A stretch of DNA of 64,000 nt from an uncultured Paracoccaceae bacterium (GTDB lineage Bacteria; Pseudomonadota; Alphaproteobacteria; Rhodobacterales; Rhodobacteraceae): the NCBI GenBank assembly GCA_905182165.1, contig CAJJAK010000006.1:62001-126000 (forward strand), given 5' to 3'. The notes under the pieces were generated by a model, which saw nothing but the letters and a program-made list of their open reading frames with translations, made no database searches and was not told the origin of the DNA. Made by a program: the position numbers and the translations under genes. Shown here piece by piece: positions 48,889 to 58,455 of the stretch (position 1 is the stretch's first letter; every line of letters begins with the position of its first letter).

Positions 48889-48945
48889 ATAACAAATCAG
48901 TTATTTTATTGAAAATTGAGTCGTCATTAGTACAGTTGTAAAAAC

Positions 48946-50139
48946 ATGTCTTTAAAAAATAAAAACGTAACTATTTTAGGTGCTGGCATTGGGGGCTTAA
49001 CAGCTGCTATTGCGATGTCTCGGCGTGGAGCAAATGTTACAATCTTTGACCAAACGAAAAGACAAAGTAGTATTGGAGCTGGAATTCAAGTTAGCCCTAA
49101 TGGGTTTGGAGTTATGGACACGTTAGGTTTGGCGGCTCAGCTATTTTCTAAGGGTAATGTCCTCGAATTTATTAACGTGCAAAATTATAAAAATCCATTG
49201 TTCTCAAGTAGGGTTGATTTAATGAGGGTGACACATGGAAACCCTAATCCCCATTTGGTAATTCACAGATCAGATTTAATAGGGATCTTAATAAAAAAGA
49301 CTGAAGATTTAGGAGTTAAAGTACATTTTAACAAGAAAGCTGAGTCTATTAATTATGATGATAAAGAGATCCAAATTTCTTTTAATGATGGCACAGTACA
49401 TAAAACACGTATGTTGGTGGGAGCAGATGGAATTCACTCAATTGCCAGAAAATCAATAGGGTACAAAGCAAAACCTACGTTTACTGGAAAAGTTGCTTGG
49501 CGCGCCATGATTGAAAGTAAGTTTGTTCCTTTAACTGATTTGCCTAGTGAAGCTACTATAAGGTTTGGTCCAAACCGACATTTAGTTACTTACCCTATCA
49601 GAGATGGTAATCTGGTAAATCTAGTTGCAGTTGAGAAGCGGGATGATTGGGTAGCAGAGGGTTGGCATCATGCAGACAAAAGAGAAAACCTAGAACGGTC
49701 TTTTGAACATTGGCCAACCGATGTTTTGAAATTGCTAAGTGTGGCGGAAAATGTGAACTTGTGGGGGCTTTTTTCTCATGGTTTGCCCAAAAAGTGGCAT
49801 TCGGCTGGCATTGTTCTAATAGGTGACTCATGTCACCCGATGGTGCCATTTCTGGGACAAGGCGCAAATATGGCGATTGAGGATGCTTGGGTTTTGGCAG
49901 AAGAATTGGACGGTTCTATTGATATGGAGGATGGTTTTAAAAAATACCAATCACGAAGGTATAAGAGGATTAAGAAAGTTTCTCTGGCATCATCATCAAA
50001 TGGAGACATTTACCACGCCGTGGGTGTTAAAGCTAATATAATAGATTTAGGAATGAAAGCGTCTTATAAATTCAAGCCTAGTTTTATCCAAAGTAAATAT
50101 GATTGGTTATATGGTGTGGATGTAAGTAGAGGTGATTAG
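48946..50139 (+). CDS. FAD-dependent monooxygenase (salicylate-hydroxylase-like, class A)
   Basis: This flavoprotein hydroxylase has 397 residues and an intact frame. The FAD-binding GxGxxG is VTILGAGIGGLTAAIAMSRR near residue 8, the DG motif is LVGADGIHSIARKSIG near residue 160, and the GD motif is VLIGDSCHPMVPFLGQGANM near residue 287. The protein is closest in style to NAD(P)H-dependent aromatic hydroxylases such as salicylate 1-monooxygenase, but the substrate cannot be decided. It is convergent with xthA, overlapping by four bases. Confidence 0.88.
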   Translation: MSLKNKNVTILGAGIGGLTAAIAMSRRGANVTIFDQTKRQSSIGAGIQVSPNGFGVMDTLGLAAQLFSKGNVLEFINVQNYKNPLFSSRVDLMRVTHGNPNPHLVIHRSDLIGILIKKTEDLGVKVHFNKKAESINYDDKEIQISFNDGTVHKTRMLVGADGIHSIARKSIGYKAKPTFTGKVAWRAMIESKFVPLTDLPSEATIRFGPNRHLVTYPIRDGNLVNLVAVEKRDDWVAEGWHHADKRENLERSFEHWPTDVLKLLSVAENVNLWGLFSHGLPKKWHSAGIVLIGDSCHPMVPFLGQGANMAIEDAWVLAEELDGSIDMEDGFKKYQSRRYKRIKKVSLASSSNGDIYHAVGVKANIIDLGMKASYKFKPSFIQSKYDWLYGVDVSRGD

Positions 50140-50915
50140 ACATTAAGTTCTACCCAAATTGGTACGTGATCTGACGGCTTTTCTCTTCCTCTCATATATC
50201 GATCTACCTGGCAGTCTTTCAACAAATCAGCACAATTTGGATTGAGTAAGAAATGATCGATTCTTATGCCTTCATTTTTGTTCCATGCACCAGCTTGAAA
50301 ATCCCAAAATGTATAATTCATAGGTTGAGGATCAATACAGCGAAACGCGTCAGTATATCCAAGATTTACAATCTTTTGGAAGGCGTCACGGCTTTCTGGT
50401 AAAAACAATGCGTCATTTTCCCAATTTTCAGGTGTGTGTGCATCTTCTGATTGAGGAATGACGTTATAATCCCCTGCCATTAAAGCTGGTTCTTCGAGTG
50501 TTAATAACTCATTTGCACGCGAATATATTCACCATTGCCAAGAAATTTTATAATCATACTTTGGGCCTGGAACAGGATTCCCATTTGGAAGGTATAAACA
50601 GCACACTTTTATTGGCACGTCAGACATTACAGTCGCTTCGATCCAGCGAGCTTGCTCATCGGTATCGTCTCCTGGCAAACCACGTCTAACATCCTCGAGA
50701 GGGAATTTTGATAAAATAGCCACACCGTTAAATGATTTTTGTCCGTGGGTTTCGACTATGTATCCTTTGTCTTCAAAAATTGTTTTTGGAAAATTTTCAT
50801 CAACAGATTTAACTTCTTGAAATAACGCTACATCTGGCTTTGATTCGTCTAACCATTCTAAAATTCTTGGTAAACGAGCCTTGATTCCATTTATATTATA
50901 TGTCGCAATTTTCAA
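50136..50915 (-). CDS. xthA: Exodeoxyribonuclease III (frame disturbed internally)
   Basis: This DNA repair AP endonuclease and 3'-5' exonuclease has about 260 residues. The N-terminal part starts MKIATYNINGIKARLPRILE and includes LFQEVKSVDE with the metal-binding Glu. The C-terminal part has GDYNVIPQSEDAHTP and RIDHFLLNP and ends with the catalytic His region KPSDHVPIWVEL. Between them, around 50520-50545, the frame shows WQW-stop and then IYSRANELLTLEEPALMAGD in the same frame. Two small compensating indels in a WMxxxYSRANELL-type helix account for it. It is probably functional in the organism. Confidence 0.88.
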
Positions 50916-50952
50916 TCTTCTGCCTTTAGTATTTTAATGGATTTTGTTATTC

Positions 50953-51321
50953 TTATAATGAGAATGATGTACCACAACCACAGCTTGATGTCGCATTTGG
51001 ATTGTTGATTACAAATCTTGCACCTATAATCTCATCGCTGTAGTCAATAACTGCATTTGCCAAAAATGGAAGCGATACACTGTCTATTAAAACTTTTTCG
51101 CCTGCTTTTTCCAAAACTAAGTCGTCATCTTTAGGTAAGCCAAGTTCGATTAGATATTGAAAACCGGAACAACCTCCACCGTCCACAGCCACCCTTAAAG
51201 CTTTTGGGTTTTCAAGTTTTGCGTTTATTTCAGTTAAACGGTCGAATGCTCGTTGAGTGACGCGCGGTGGTAGTGATATTTCCACGGTGATGTTTTGGGT
51301 TTTGTTAACTCTATTTTGCAT
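50953..51321 (-). CDS. erpA: Iron-sulfur cluster insertion protein, A-type (ErpA/IscA)
   Basis: This A-type carrier delivers Fe-S clusters to target proteins, complex I being an obvious client in this genome. The three ligand cysteines are visible: one in VDGGGCSGFQYLIEL and two in the C-terminal SSCGCGTSFSL. At 122 residues, with a 15-residue N-terminal extension before ISLPPRVTQRAF, it is typical of the alphaproteobacterial form. The gene is divergent from dgt with starts about 35 bases apart and lies 37 bases upstream of xthA. Confidence 0.9.
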   Translation of the reverse strand: MQNRVNKTQNITVEISLPPRVTQRAFDRLTEINAKLENPKALRVAVDGGGCSGFQYLIELGLPKDDDLVLEKAGEKVLIDSVSLPFLANAVIDYSDEIIGARFVINNPNATSSCGCGTSFSL

Positions 51322-51356
51322 CGCTTTTGATTGGACTTGCTACGTTAATCCTAATT

Positions 51357-52504
51357 ATGATTGCTAATTATGCGTGTGATCCAAAAAAATCTAATGGACG
51401 CCTTCACATTGAGGAAGAAAATGATTTTAGAACTTGTTTTCAACGAGACCGTGACCGAATTATTCATTCCTCTGCCTTTCGTCGCTTAAAGCATAAAACG
51501 CAAGTATTTGTGGCTCATGAAGGGGATTATTACCGAACCAGGCTTACTCATTCGATTGAAGTAGCTCAGGTTGCACGAACGATAGCGAAAGTTTTAAAAT
51601 TAAATGATGAATTAACTGAGGCGATCGCTCTTGCACATGACCTTGGCCACACGCCTTTTGGACATACCGGAGAAGAGGCTCTTAATTATTCGATGAATAC
51701 CTATGGTGGTTTTGATCACAATGCTCAGGCGATAAAAGTCGTTACATTTTTAGAACAGCATTATGCAAGCTGGAATGGATTAAATTTAACCTGGGAAACA
51801 TTGGAGGGTCTTGCAAAGCATAATGGTCCAGTGGTTAATGATATCCCATATGCAGTTGATAGTTATTCTAACATTCATAATTTGGAATTAAGTACTCATG
51901 CAAGTGCAGAAGCTCAGGTTGCAGCAATATCAGACGATATCGCTTATAATAACCATGATTTAGACGATGGATTAAGAGCTAATTTATTTACTGAAAATGA
52001 CATATTACATCTTCCTATAGTAGGAGAATGCTTTTCAATTGTTGATGCAAAATATCCTGGCTTAGATCCTATTAGACGGCGAAATGAAGCCTTAAGAAGG
52101 ATTTTTGGTGTAATGGTAAAAGATGTAATTATTACTTCAAAATCCTTAATCCAAAACAGTTGTGCTTCTTCTTCTCAAGAGGTTAGGGAGCTGGGGTCTC
52201 AAATAATGTGGTTTGATTTGACTTCGCTCACGAGTTTTTGTTTAATAATATGTATCGAGCACCTTCAGTAATGTTGAGGCGTAAAGAAGCGACAAAGATT
52301 GTTACTAAGTTATTCCAAACTTATTTAAATGACTCACAAAAAATGCCTGATGAGTGGAGCGCAGCAGTAAAAAGTGCAAAAAGCAAAATAGAATTGGCAA
52401 CGATAATATCAGATTACATAGCTGGTATGACAGACCGGTTTGCATATCAGGAAGCGGCGCGTTTAAGAATTATAGTTGATAATGATCATCTAAATTTTGT
52501 TTAA
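51357..52504 (+). CDS. dgt: Deoxyguanosinetriphosphate triphosphohydrolase-like protein (frame broken)
   Basis: This HD-domain dNTP triphosphohydrolase has about 382 residues. The conserved N terminus NDFRTCFQRDRDRIIHSSAF and RRLKHKTQVFVAHEGDYYRT leads to LTHSIEVAQVARTI and the HD motif LAHDLGHTPFGHTGEEAL. A shift near 52235 joins the C-terminal part FNNMYRAPSVMLRRKEATKI. I use ATG 51357 (MIANYACDPKKSNGR), which matches family starts; a TTG ten codons earlier is possible. It hydrolyses dNTPs to nucleoside and tripolyphosphate, maintaining the nucleotide pool. Confidence 0.88.
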
Positions 52505-52892
52505 GTATTTAATATTTCAACGTAAACTTATTTTTAAAAAAATCCACTATCGTTGCGAAGAAAACAAACCAAAGTAGCCGTGATTTATTAAAAAATCCAT
52601 TCTTTTGACGAAGCACATGATACTTATCAATACCGCACTGAGTTTTTATCGTTCTGGGATGCTCCATACAACCCATATATGTCTAAATTTTAATTATGCA
52701 AGAAATTATTTGATATGGTTGATATTCAAAATAGACAGTTTGAGTCCAATTACAGATTGGTAATTAGTTTAAACTATAAATAAGCTGGTGCATTAAAACT
52801 TCTGATAGGCTTGCTTTATAGGTCGGTCGTATTATCTAAACCAGCATGGAATGTTTTTAAGTTAATGATTAATTAAAAAGTGAGGATTAGAA
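52505..52892. other. Non-coding stretch between dgt and the HAD-like gene
   Basis: These 388 AT-rich bases contain no reading frame with family resemblance on either strand. Complementary hexamers GCTGGT (near 52783) and ACCAGC (near 52841) enclose about 50 bases and could close a structured RNA, but the support is weak. In relatives argS often follows dgt; no trace of it is visible here. Confidence 0.35.
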
Positions 52893-53552
52893 TTGAAAAA
52901 AGCTCTTTTATTTGGATCTATAGGAGTACTTGCTGAGACATCAGAATTGCAGCGGAGGGCTTATAATGAAGCACTAAAGTTAAATAACGTAGGCTGGCGC
53001 TGGAACATTGGAACATACTGCAACTTGTTGCAAGAACCTGGAGGTAAGAAGAGGTTATCATCATTTGGAGGGGGAGCATTAGCAAAAGAGCTGATTGAAA
53101 AAATTCACTATGATAAGCAAGAAATATTTGAAGATTTAGTAAAGAATGGTATTGAGCCAAGGTCTGGTTGCCTGGAGGCAGTGAAGGCATGTAAAGATTT
53201 AGGTATTAAGTTGGGTTTCATAACTACTACAACACCCAAAACTATTGCTATAATAAAAGAAGGCCTATCAAATTACATTGATTTTGAAGACTTTGACTTG
53301 ATTACATCAAATCAACTAGTAAAGCAGGGAAAGCCTAATGTGGAAATATATGAATATGCTTTGAGTAAACTAAAAATAAGCGCAAACGAAGCTATTGCTA
53401 TAGAAGATACGAAAGCTAATCAATCTTCAGCAAATCTATGTGGCATTGACTGCTATTTGTTTCCTGGAGAATACGCGACGATTAATTGCGAAGATATGCT
53501 AGGAAAGAAATTTATAACAGAAAAACTAGAGTTATCAAAAATACTTGATTGA
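52893..53552 (+). CDS. HAD-superfamily protein lacking the catalytic aspartates
   Basis: This 219-residue protein has the overall layout of a CbbY/beta-phosphoglucomutase-like HAD phosphatase: N-terminal motif, helical cap, motif II GFITTTTPKTI, motif III lysine in QLVKQGKPNVEIYEYAL, and motif IV AIAIEDTKANQSSA. Motif I, normally DxDG, reads LLFGSIGVLAETSELQRRAY, so both the nucleophile and the acid/base aspartate are missing. Similar GSIG-type HAD proteins exist in Rhodobacterales as I recall, so this is a family trait and not damage. Catalysis by the usual mechanism is unlikely. The start is TTG at 52893. Confidence 0.75.
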   Translation: MKKALLFGSIGVLAETSELQRRAYNEALKLNNVGWRWNIGTYCNLLQEPGGKKRLSSFGGGALAKELIEKIHYDKQEIFEDLVKNGIEPRSGCLEAVKACKDLGIKLGFITTTTPKTIAIIKEGLSNYIDFEDFDLITSNQLVKQGKPNVEIYEYALSKLKISANEAIAIEDTKANQSSANLCGIDCYLFPGEYATINCEDMLGKKFITEKLELSKILD

Positions 53553-53633
53553 CTTGGGTGTATTTTGTGCAACCTGCTTAATTTTATTATTGATTGGTGA
53601 GAAATTGATAGCATTAGACAAGCAGTTTGGGAA

Positions 53634-53654
53634 AACCTGGGTGTGAAGCAGGTT
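53634..53654 (-). terminator. Hairpin downstream of tRNA-Arg (terminator candidate)
   Basis: On the minus strand AACCTG and CAGGTT pair around a nine-base loop, followed by TTTCCC, about 24 bases after the tRNA 3' end. One arm also pairs as a longer nine-base element with AACCTGCTT at 53571-53579 on the plus strand, so alternative folds are possible. The region lies between the convergent HAD-like gene and the tRNA. The evidence is structural only. Confidence 0.35.
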
Positions 53655-53677
53655 AGCTGCAGGGATTTTAGCAGGAT

Positions 53678-53754
53678 TGGTGAACCGAGAGGGATTCGAA
53701 CCCCCGACCCCCTGATTCGTAGTCAGGTACTCTATCCAGCTGAGCTATCGGTCC
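53678..53754 (-). tRNA. tRNA-Arg (anticodon ACG)
   Basis: A complete cloverleaf can be drawn on the minus strand. The acceptor stem is GGACCGA with TCGGTTC, with one G-U pair. The D-arm is GCTCAGCTGGATAGAG, the anticodon stem-loop is CTGACTACGAATCAG with anticodon ACG at its centre, and the T-arm is GGGGGTTCGAATCCCTC. The discriminator A and the encoded CCA are at 53678-53681. Anticodon ACG, read as ICG after deamination, decodes CGU, CGC and CGA. It is 77 nucleotides including CCA. No integrated element is seen beside it. Confidence 0.96.
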
Positions 53755-53827
53755 ACTGTCGAGCGACTTAGCGGTGCTGGCTTTATATTGCAACAATTAA
53801 TATGTTAAATATGAATTATGTTTTAAT

Positions 53828-54543
53828 TCATATTTGTTCATTTTGATTTTTGATAATACCTAATTTCTTTAGTATAATAGGAAGAAATGAAAGTAAGCAT
53901 AAGCATAAAATGGGACCTATTACATATATTTCAAAAATTATGCTAAAATTTGGCTCTTGATTTTGTTTAAAAATATCACTTAGTCCAGAACCTAACCAGG
54001 TGAAAACGAGACCTCCAGGGATTATACCAATATAAGTTGTAAAGAAGAAATTACGTAAGGATACCCCAAAGAGTGCAGGTACTAAGTTTGCTACTGCAAA
54101 AGGAATGATTGGAATTAATCTAATTAGCAAAAGGTAACTTATTTCATCTCTTTTTATACCATCTCGAATTTTTCGAATGGATCCTTCTGAAGCGTCAATT
54201 CGCTGGGTGATTTGTTTCCAAAGCCATTTTAGGCGGCTAAGAAAATTAATGTTGCACCTGTTGCTGCGGCAGTAACATTTAAGAAAGTTCCAAAAGCTAA
54301 TCCAAATAAAAATCCACCAGTTAAAGATGCAATTGGTGATCCTGGCAAAGCAAAAGTAACCAGGGTTATATACGAAATAATAAATATTATAACGGTTACC
54401 CAATAATTTTCATTCTTAAAATTTACAAGTGATTCATGATTGTTGCGAAGGGTTTCGTAAGAAAGATAATCTCTCAATAGAGTAAACCCCACAATGGCAA
54501 TAATAACGATACTTAACGGTATGATATATTTTTTTATCTGCAA
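53828..54543 (-). CDS. TVP38/TMEM64 (DedA-like) membrane protein (frame broken)
   Basis: This integral membrane protein has about 238 residues. The N-terminal frame, from ATG 54543, includes two helices and the conserved ITLVTFALPGSPIASLTGGF and LFGLAFGTFLN. A shift near 54235 joins WLWKQITQRIDASEGSIRKI and the second half LIRLIPIIPFAVANLVPALF, then FFTTYIGIIPGGLVFTWLG. These are the two re-entrant motifs of the SNARE-associated/DedA superfamily, members of which move lipids or maintain membrane potential. It is transcribed away from rpmH. Confidence 0.85.
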
Positions 54544-54782
54544 TTTCCTAAAACCCTTGGCTAGTTATTTATCAAAAACCCTTTTACTGGGAACATTTTT
54601 TTGTTTTTATGAAATTTATACAAAGTATTCATCCATTGCTCAGCTTGTACGAAAAAAAGTTATCGATTACTAATAGAATATCACCAAATGAATTGACTTC
54701 GTTTGAAACTGGGCATAAGTAGACGCTCTATAATAAGTTGCGCCTCGAATCCAGCATTCCACTTGCGCTTTAGGAGAACAAA

Positions 54783-54917
54783 ATGAAACGAACTTTCCAA
54801 CCAAGTAATCTCGTCCGCAAACGAAGACATGGGTTTCGTTCTCGTATGGCCACTAAAGCAGGTCGCAAAATCTTGAATGCCCGCAGGGCTCGCGGTCGTA
54901 AGTCACTTTCCGCATAA
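54783..54917 (+). CDS. rpmH: 50S ribosomal protein L34
   Basis: This 44-residue ribosomal protein was read directly from the sequence. It starts [20 protein letters not shown] and ends [12 protein letters not shown], which is diagnostic. The ATG at 54783 has a GGAG site seven bases upstream. Upstream at 54729-54734 there is TATAAT, and at 54693-54698 TTGACT, but these are not correctly spaced as one promoter. It heads the conserved rpmH-rnpA-yidD-ttcA-yidC cluster. Confidence 0.97.
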   Translation: MKRTFQPSNLVRKRRHGFRSRMATKAGRKILNARRARGRKSLSA

Positions 54918-54929
54918 TTAAAAAAACCT

Positions 54930-55322
54930 GTGGTTGGTCCATTGGGAATTGAAAAAAAAAATAACCTAGAAAAAAGAGGTGCTATTGTAAATTATGGAGA
55001 ATGTTATGTAAGAAAATATATAGATATTGACAAAGTAGTAATACAAACAACACGTTTTGTTTTGCAGGGCCGCAAAAGGTTTGGTTCTTTGCAAAATATA
55101 CGTGTTGGGTTTACATGTTCAAAAAAAGTTGGAAATGCAGTTTTACGAAATTTAGCAAAAGCTAGCTAAATGAATATATAAAGAGATATTTTGCCTAAAA
55201 ACGGTTCAAATGGATGGGATTATGTTTTAATTGGAAGAAAAGATCACACAGCTGAACTAAATTTGAATTTAATGGCCAAAGAATTAAAAGAAGCAGTACA
55301 TCAGTTGCATTCGATGACTTAA
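54930..55322 (+). CDS. rnpA: Ribonuclease P protein component (RnpA, frame broken)
   Basis: The protein cofactor of RNase P in tRNA 5' maturation. The core RFGSLQNIRVGFTCSKKVGN, then AVLRNLAKA, is the conserved RNR-type motif (here with Leu in place of the middle Arg of RNRxKR). After shifts near 55157 and 55185 the frame continues RLNEYIKR, DILPKNGSNGWDYVLIGRKD and AKELKEAVHQLHSMT to TAA at 55320. About 130 residues. A GTG at 54930 is the likely start, 12 bases after rpmH. An essential gene with two breaks in 30 bases is strong evidence for sequence errors. Confidence 0.88.
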
Positions 55323-55414
55323 TAAATTTACTTTAGTTCTTTTTATATAACAAAAATATTAAAATAGCATTTAAACTGGTTCACTTATTTAAAAGAAGTC
55401 ATTAAATAAAGATT

Positions 55415-55654
55415 ATGACTCTATTAGCTTACATTTTAGTTATCCCCATACATATTTACCGTCTTTTGGCGAGTCCTTGGGTTGGTCGAAATTGCCGCTT
55501 TCAACCGACATGTTCTCAATATGCATTAGATGCCATTAAAATTCATGGCGGTATGAAAGGATTGTGGTTAGCTGTTAAGCGCGTGAGTAGATGTAATCCA
55601 ATTAACGAGTACGGTTATGATCCGGTACCGGAAAAGAAAAAAAATGTTAGATGA
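55415..55654 (+). CDS. yidD: Membrane protein insertion efficiency factor YidD
   Basis: This small amphipathic, membrane-associated protein assists YidC-dependent insertion. The signature [20 protein letters not shown] is complete, followed by [20 protein letters not shown] and DPVPEKKK. At 79 residues the frame is intact. Its 3' end overlaps the ttcA start by 11 bases. Confidence 0.95.
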   Translation: MTLLAYILVIPIHIYRLLASPWVGRNCRFQPTCSQYALDAIKIHGGMKGLWLAVKRVSRCNPINEYGYDPVPEKKKNVR

Positions 55655-56471
55655 AAATAAAGAAATTCACCCTCTATTCCAAAATGCGCCAAATAACACT
55701 GAGTTTAAGAAATTAAGAAAGCGGATAGTAAGACAAGCACGTGAGGCTATTGAGACTTATGGTATGATAGAGCGTGGGGCAAAATGGTTAGTGTGTCTAT
55801 CAGGTGGAAAAGATAGTTATACATTATTGTCAGTGTTGTATGAATTACAGTGGCGAGGGTTACTACCAGTCAAATTACTCGCGTGTAATCTGGATCAAGG
55901 TCAACCAGGTTTTCCATCAACCGTATTGCCAAAGTTTTTAGAGGAAATGTCTGTACCCAATAGAATCGAGTATCAAGATACATACTCGATAGTAAAATCT
56001 AAGATTCCGGCTGGTAAGACGTATTGCTCTCTGTGTTCCCGTTTGCGCCGAGGAATCTTGTATAGAATAGCCCGTGAAGAGGGCTGTTCATCAATAGTAT
56101 TAGGTCATCATCGGGATGATATACTAGAAACATTTTTTATGAACCTGTTCCACGGTGGACGTTTAGCAACGATGCCCCCTAAGCTTTTGAATGAAGAAGG
56201 TGATTTATTCCTTTATCGGCCATTGGCATTTGTTTCTGAAATGGATTGTGAAAAATTTTCTAGTGCATTGAAGTTTCCCATAATACCTTGTGATTTGTGT
56301 GGAAGCCAAGATGGTTTACAAAGACAACAAGTGAAAAAACTCTTGAATGAATGGGAGAGCCGTACCCCAGGTAGGCGACAAATAATGTTTCGTAGTTTAA
56401 TGAATGCTCGACCAAGTCATCTTTTAGATAAAGATTTATTTGATTTTGCTAGTTTACAGATTGATAGTTAA
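55644..56471 (+). CDS. ttcA: tRNA 2-thiocytidine(32) synthetase TtcA
   Basis: This ATP-dependent, iron-sulfur-containing enzyme thiolates C32 of certain tRNAs. The PP-loop is [20 protein letters not shown], and the cysteine pair that holds the cluster is [15 protein letters not shown] with a third in [14 protein letters not shown]. The start is taken as ATG 55644 ([12 protein letters not shown]), since the earlier in-frame ATG is inside yidD. At 275 residues the frame is intact. TtcA in this position is a feature of the Rhodobacterales rpmH cluster. Confidence 0.93.
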   Translation: MLDENKEIHPLFQNAPNNTEFKKLRKRIVRQAREAIETYGMIERGAKWLVCLSGGKDSYTLLSVLYELQWRGLLPVKLLACNLDQGQPGFPSTVLPKFLEEMSVPNRIEYQDTYSIVKSKIPAGKTYCSLCSRLRRGILYRIAREEGCSSIVLGHHRDDILETFFMNLFHGGRLATMPPKLLNEEGDLFLYRPLAFVSEMDCEKFSSALKFPIIPCDLCGSQDGLQRQQVKKLLNEWESRTPGRRQIMFRSLMNARPSHLLDKDLFDFASLQIDS

Positions 56472-56644
56472 TTTTTTACACGAAGTATATTTACCAAAAT
56501 TGGTATAAAGCATATTATTATATGTATAAAATGATAGAGTATTAAAGTGATTTTAATATTCATCAATATATTTAAATGCCCTTGACCTTTTGGCCTTAGG
56601 GATGTTGAACGCACAGAAGAGTAAATTCAGTACAAGGCACCTCT

Positions 56645-58455
56645 ATGGATGATCAGAATAAAAACCTTATTTTAGCGACAGTTTTAAGCTGTGTAGTATT
56701 AGTCGTTTGGCTTTATATATTTCCACCAGCTCCGCAAGTTGAGAGTTCTTCTGAGAATGATATTAGTACTCAAAATGCCGTAAATTCTTCTTCAGAAGGT
56801 TCAGGTTTAGTGTTTACTCCTTCTATTGAAGTGAGTGAAGAAGAAAGCCGTGAGAGAGCTTTAGAAAAATCTGAGAGAATTATTATTGATACGCCACGTT
56901 TAAGAGGATCCATTTCTTTGAATGGTGGGAGAATTGATGATTTACAACTTCTAGATTACAATGTGAGGTTAAACGACGAGAGCGAAAAAGTTACATTATT
57001 ATCTCCGGCGGGTGCTCCGAATGCTTACTTCACAATGTATGGTTGGGCTCCTGCGGGTTCATTAAGTTTTGATGAGGTTCCAGGTGCCACTACTAAGTGG
57101 AATGTGGATGGAAATACTGTTTTGACAGAATCTACGCCAGTCACATTGGTTTGGAAAAATGACTCAGGTCTTACCTTTAAGCGCTATATCTCTGTTGATG
57201 AAAATTATTTATTCTCCATAACGCAAACTGTTGACAATAAATCTGGTACTGCAGTCAGAATGCGTCCATACGGCATAATTGCTAGAAAAGGAGAGCCTGA
57301 TACACGAGGTTTTTTCATTCTGCATGAAGGTATTGTCAGATTCCAAGATGGCGAGTTGGATGAATTAGATTATTCTGATTTGGAAGATTTTGAATTTTCA
57401 GCAAATGAGCGTGCTAACGTTGAGGAAAAGAATGTTAAATCAAGTGGCTGGATAGGATTTACTGATCATTATTGGATGACAACATTGGCGCCAAAGCAAG
57501 GTGGCGCCTTTCAGACTGCTGCTAAATACTCTGCCGAACGCGACACTTATCAAACAGAATTTAGGTATCCTGTTGTTAGTATTCAAAATAACACCTCTTA
57601 CTCTGTTGACACTAATTTAAGTTAACTGATAATGAACTTGCTATTAATGATTATGAAAAATCACAAAATATTGAAAATTTTGTGGATAGTATTGATTGGG
57701 GATGGTTTTTCTTTTTAACAAAGCCAATTTTTAGGGTTTTGTTTTGGTTAAATGGTATTATTGGAAATATGGGATGGTCAATTGTTGGACTTACTTTAAT
57801 AATAAAAGCTATTTTGTTAGTCCTAGCTTACAAATCTCACGTTTCAATGGCGCGAATGAAAGAATTACAGCCGGAAATGGAAAAAATTAAAGAACGGGCT
57901 GGAGATGATAAAGCTTCATTACAGAAAGAAATGATGAAGCTGTATAAAGAAAAAAAAGTAAACCCTGCAGCTGGTTGCTTGCCAATATTATTGCAAATAC
58001 CAATATTTTTCTCGTTATATAAAGTTATTTTTGTTACTTTAGCTCTTCGCCATGAACCCTGGTTTGGTTGGATTAAAGATTTAAGTGCGCCTGATCCTAC
58101 CAGTTTCCTTAATTTGTTTGGCTTATTGCCTTGGGGTACGCCTGATCCATTTTCGATGTTTGCTATTGTATCTATAGGTGTGTTCCCGATTCTAATGGGC
58201 GTAACTATGTGGTTGCAACAAAAACTTAATCCAGCGCCCACTGATGCGACGCAAGCGATGATTTTCGCATGGATGCCTTGGGTCTTTATGTTTATGTTGG
58301 GTAGTTTTGCCAGTGGCTTAGTAATTTACTGGGTAGCAAATAATACGATTACATTCATACAGCAGTACACAATAATGAGAACTCAAGGGGTAAAGCCTGA
58401 TGTTTTGGGGAATATACTTTCTAATCTCAAATTGGTGAAACGAACAAAAAAATGA
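56645..58455 (+). CDS. yidC: Membrane protein insertase YidC (frame broken)
   Basis: This inner-membrane insertase has about 603 residues. It has an N-terminal anchor (LILATVLSCVVLVVWLYIFP), a periplasmic beta-super-sandwich domain of about 300 residues, and the conserved insertase core with IIGNMGWSIVGLTLIIKAIL, the charged hairpin, AGCLPILLQIPIFFSLYKVI and the last helices. A shift near 57618 links DTNLS to KLTDNELAINDYEKSQNIEN and IDWGWFFFLTKPIF. The stop overlaps the MOSC gene start (ATGA). About 170 bases upstream hold its probable promoter. Confidence 0.93.

Noticed and set aside
52893..53754. Genomic island or prophage integrated at tRNA-Arg
   Set aside because: No integrase, no direct repeat of the tRNA 3' end, and flanking genes are typical chromosomal ones.
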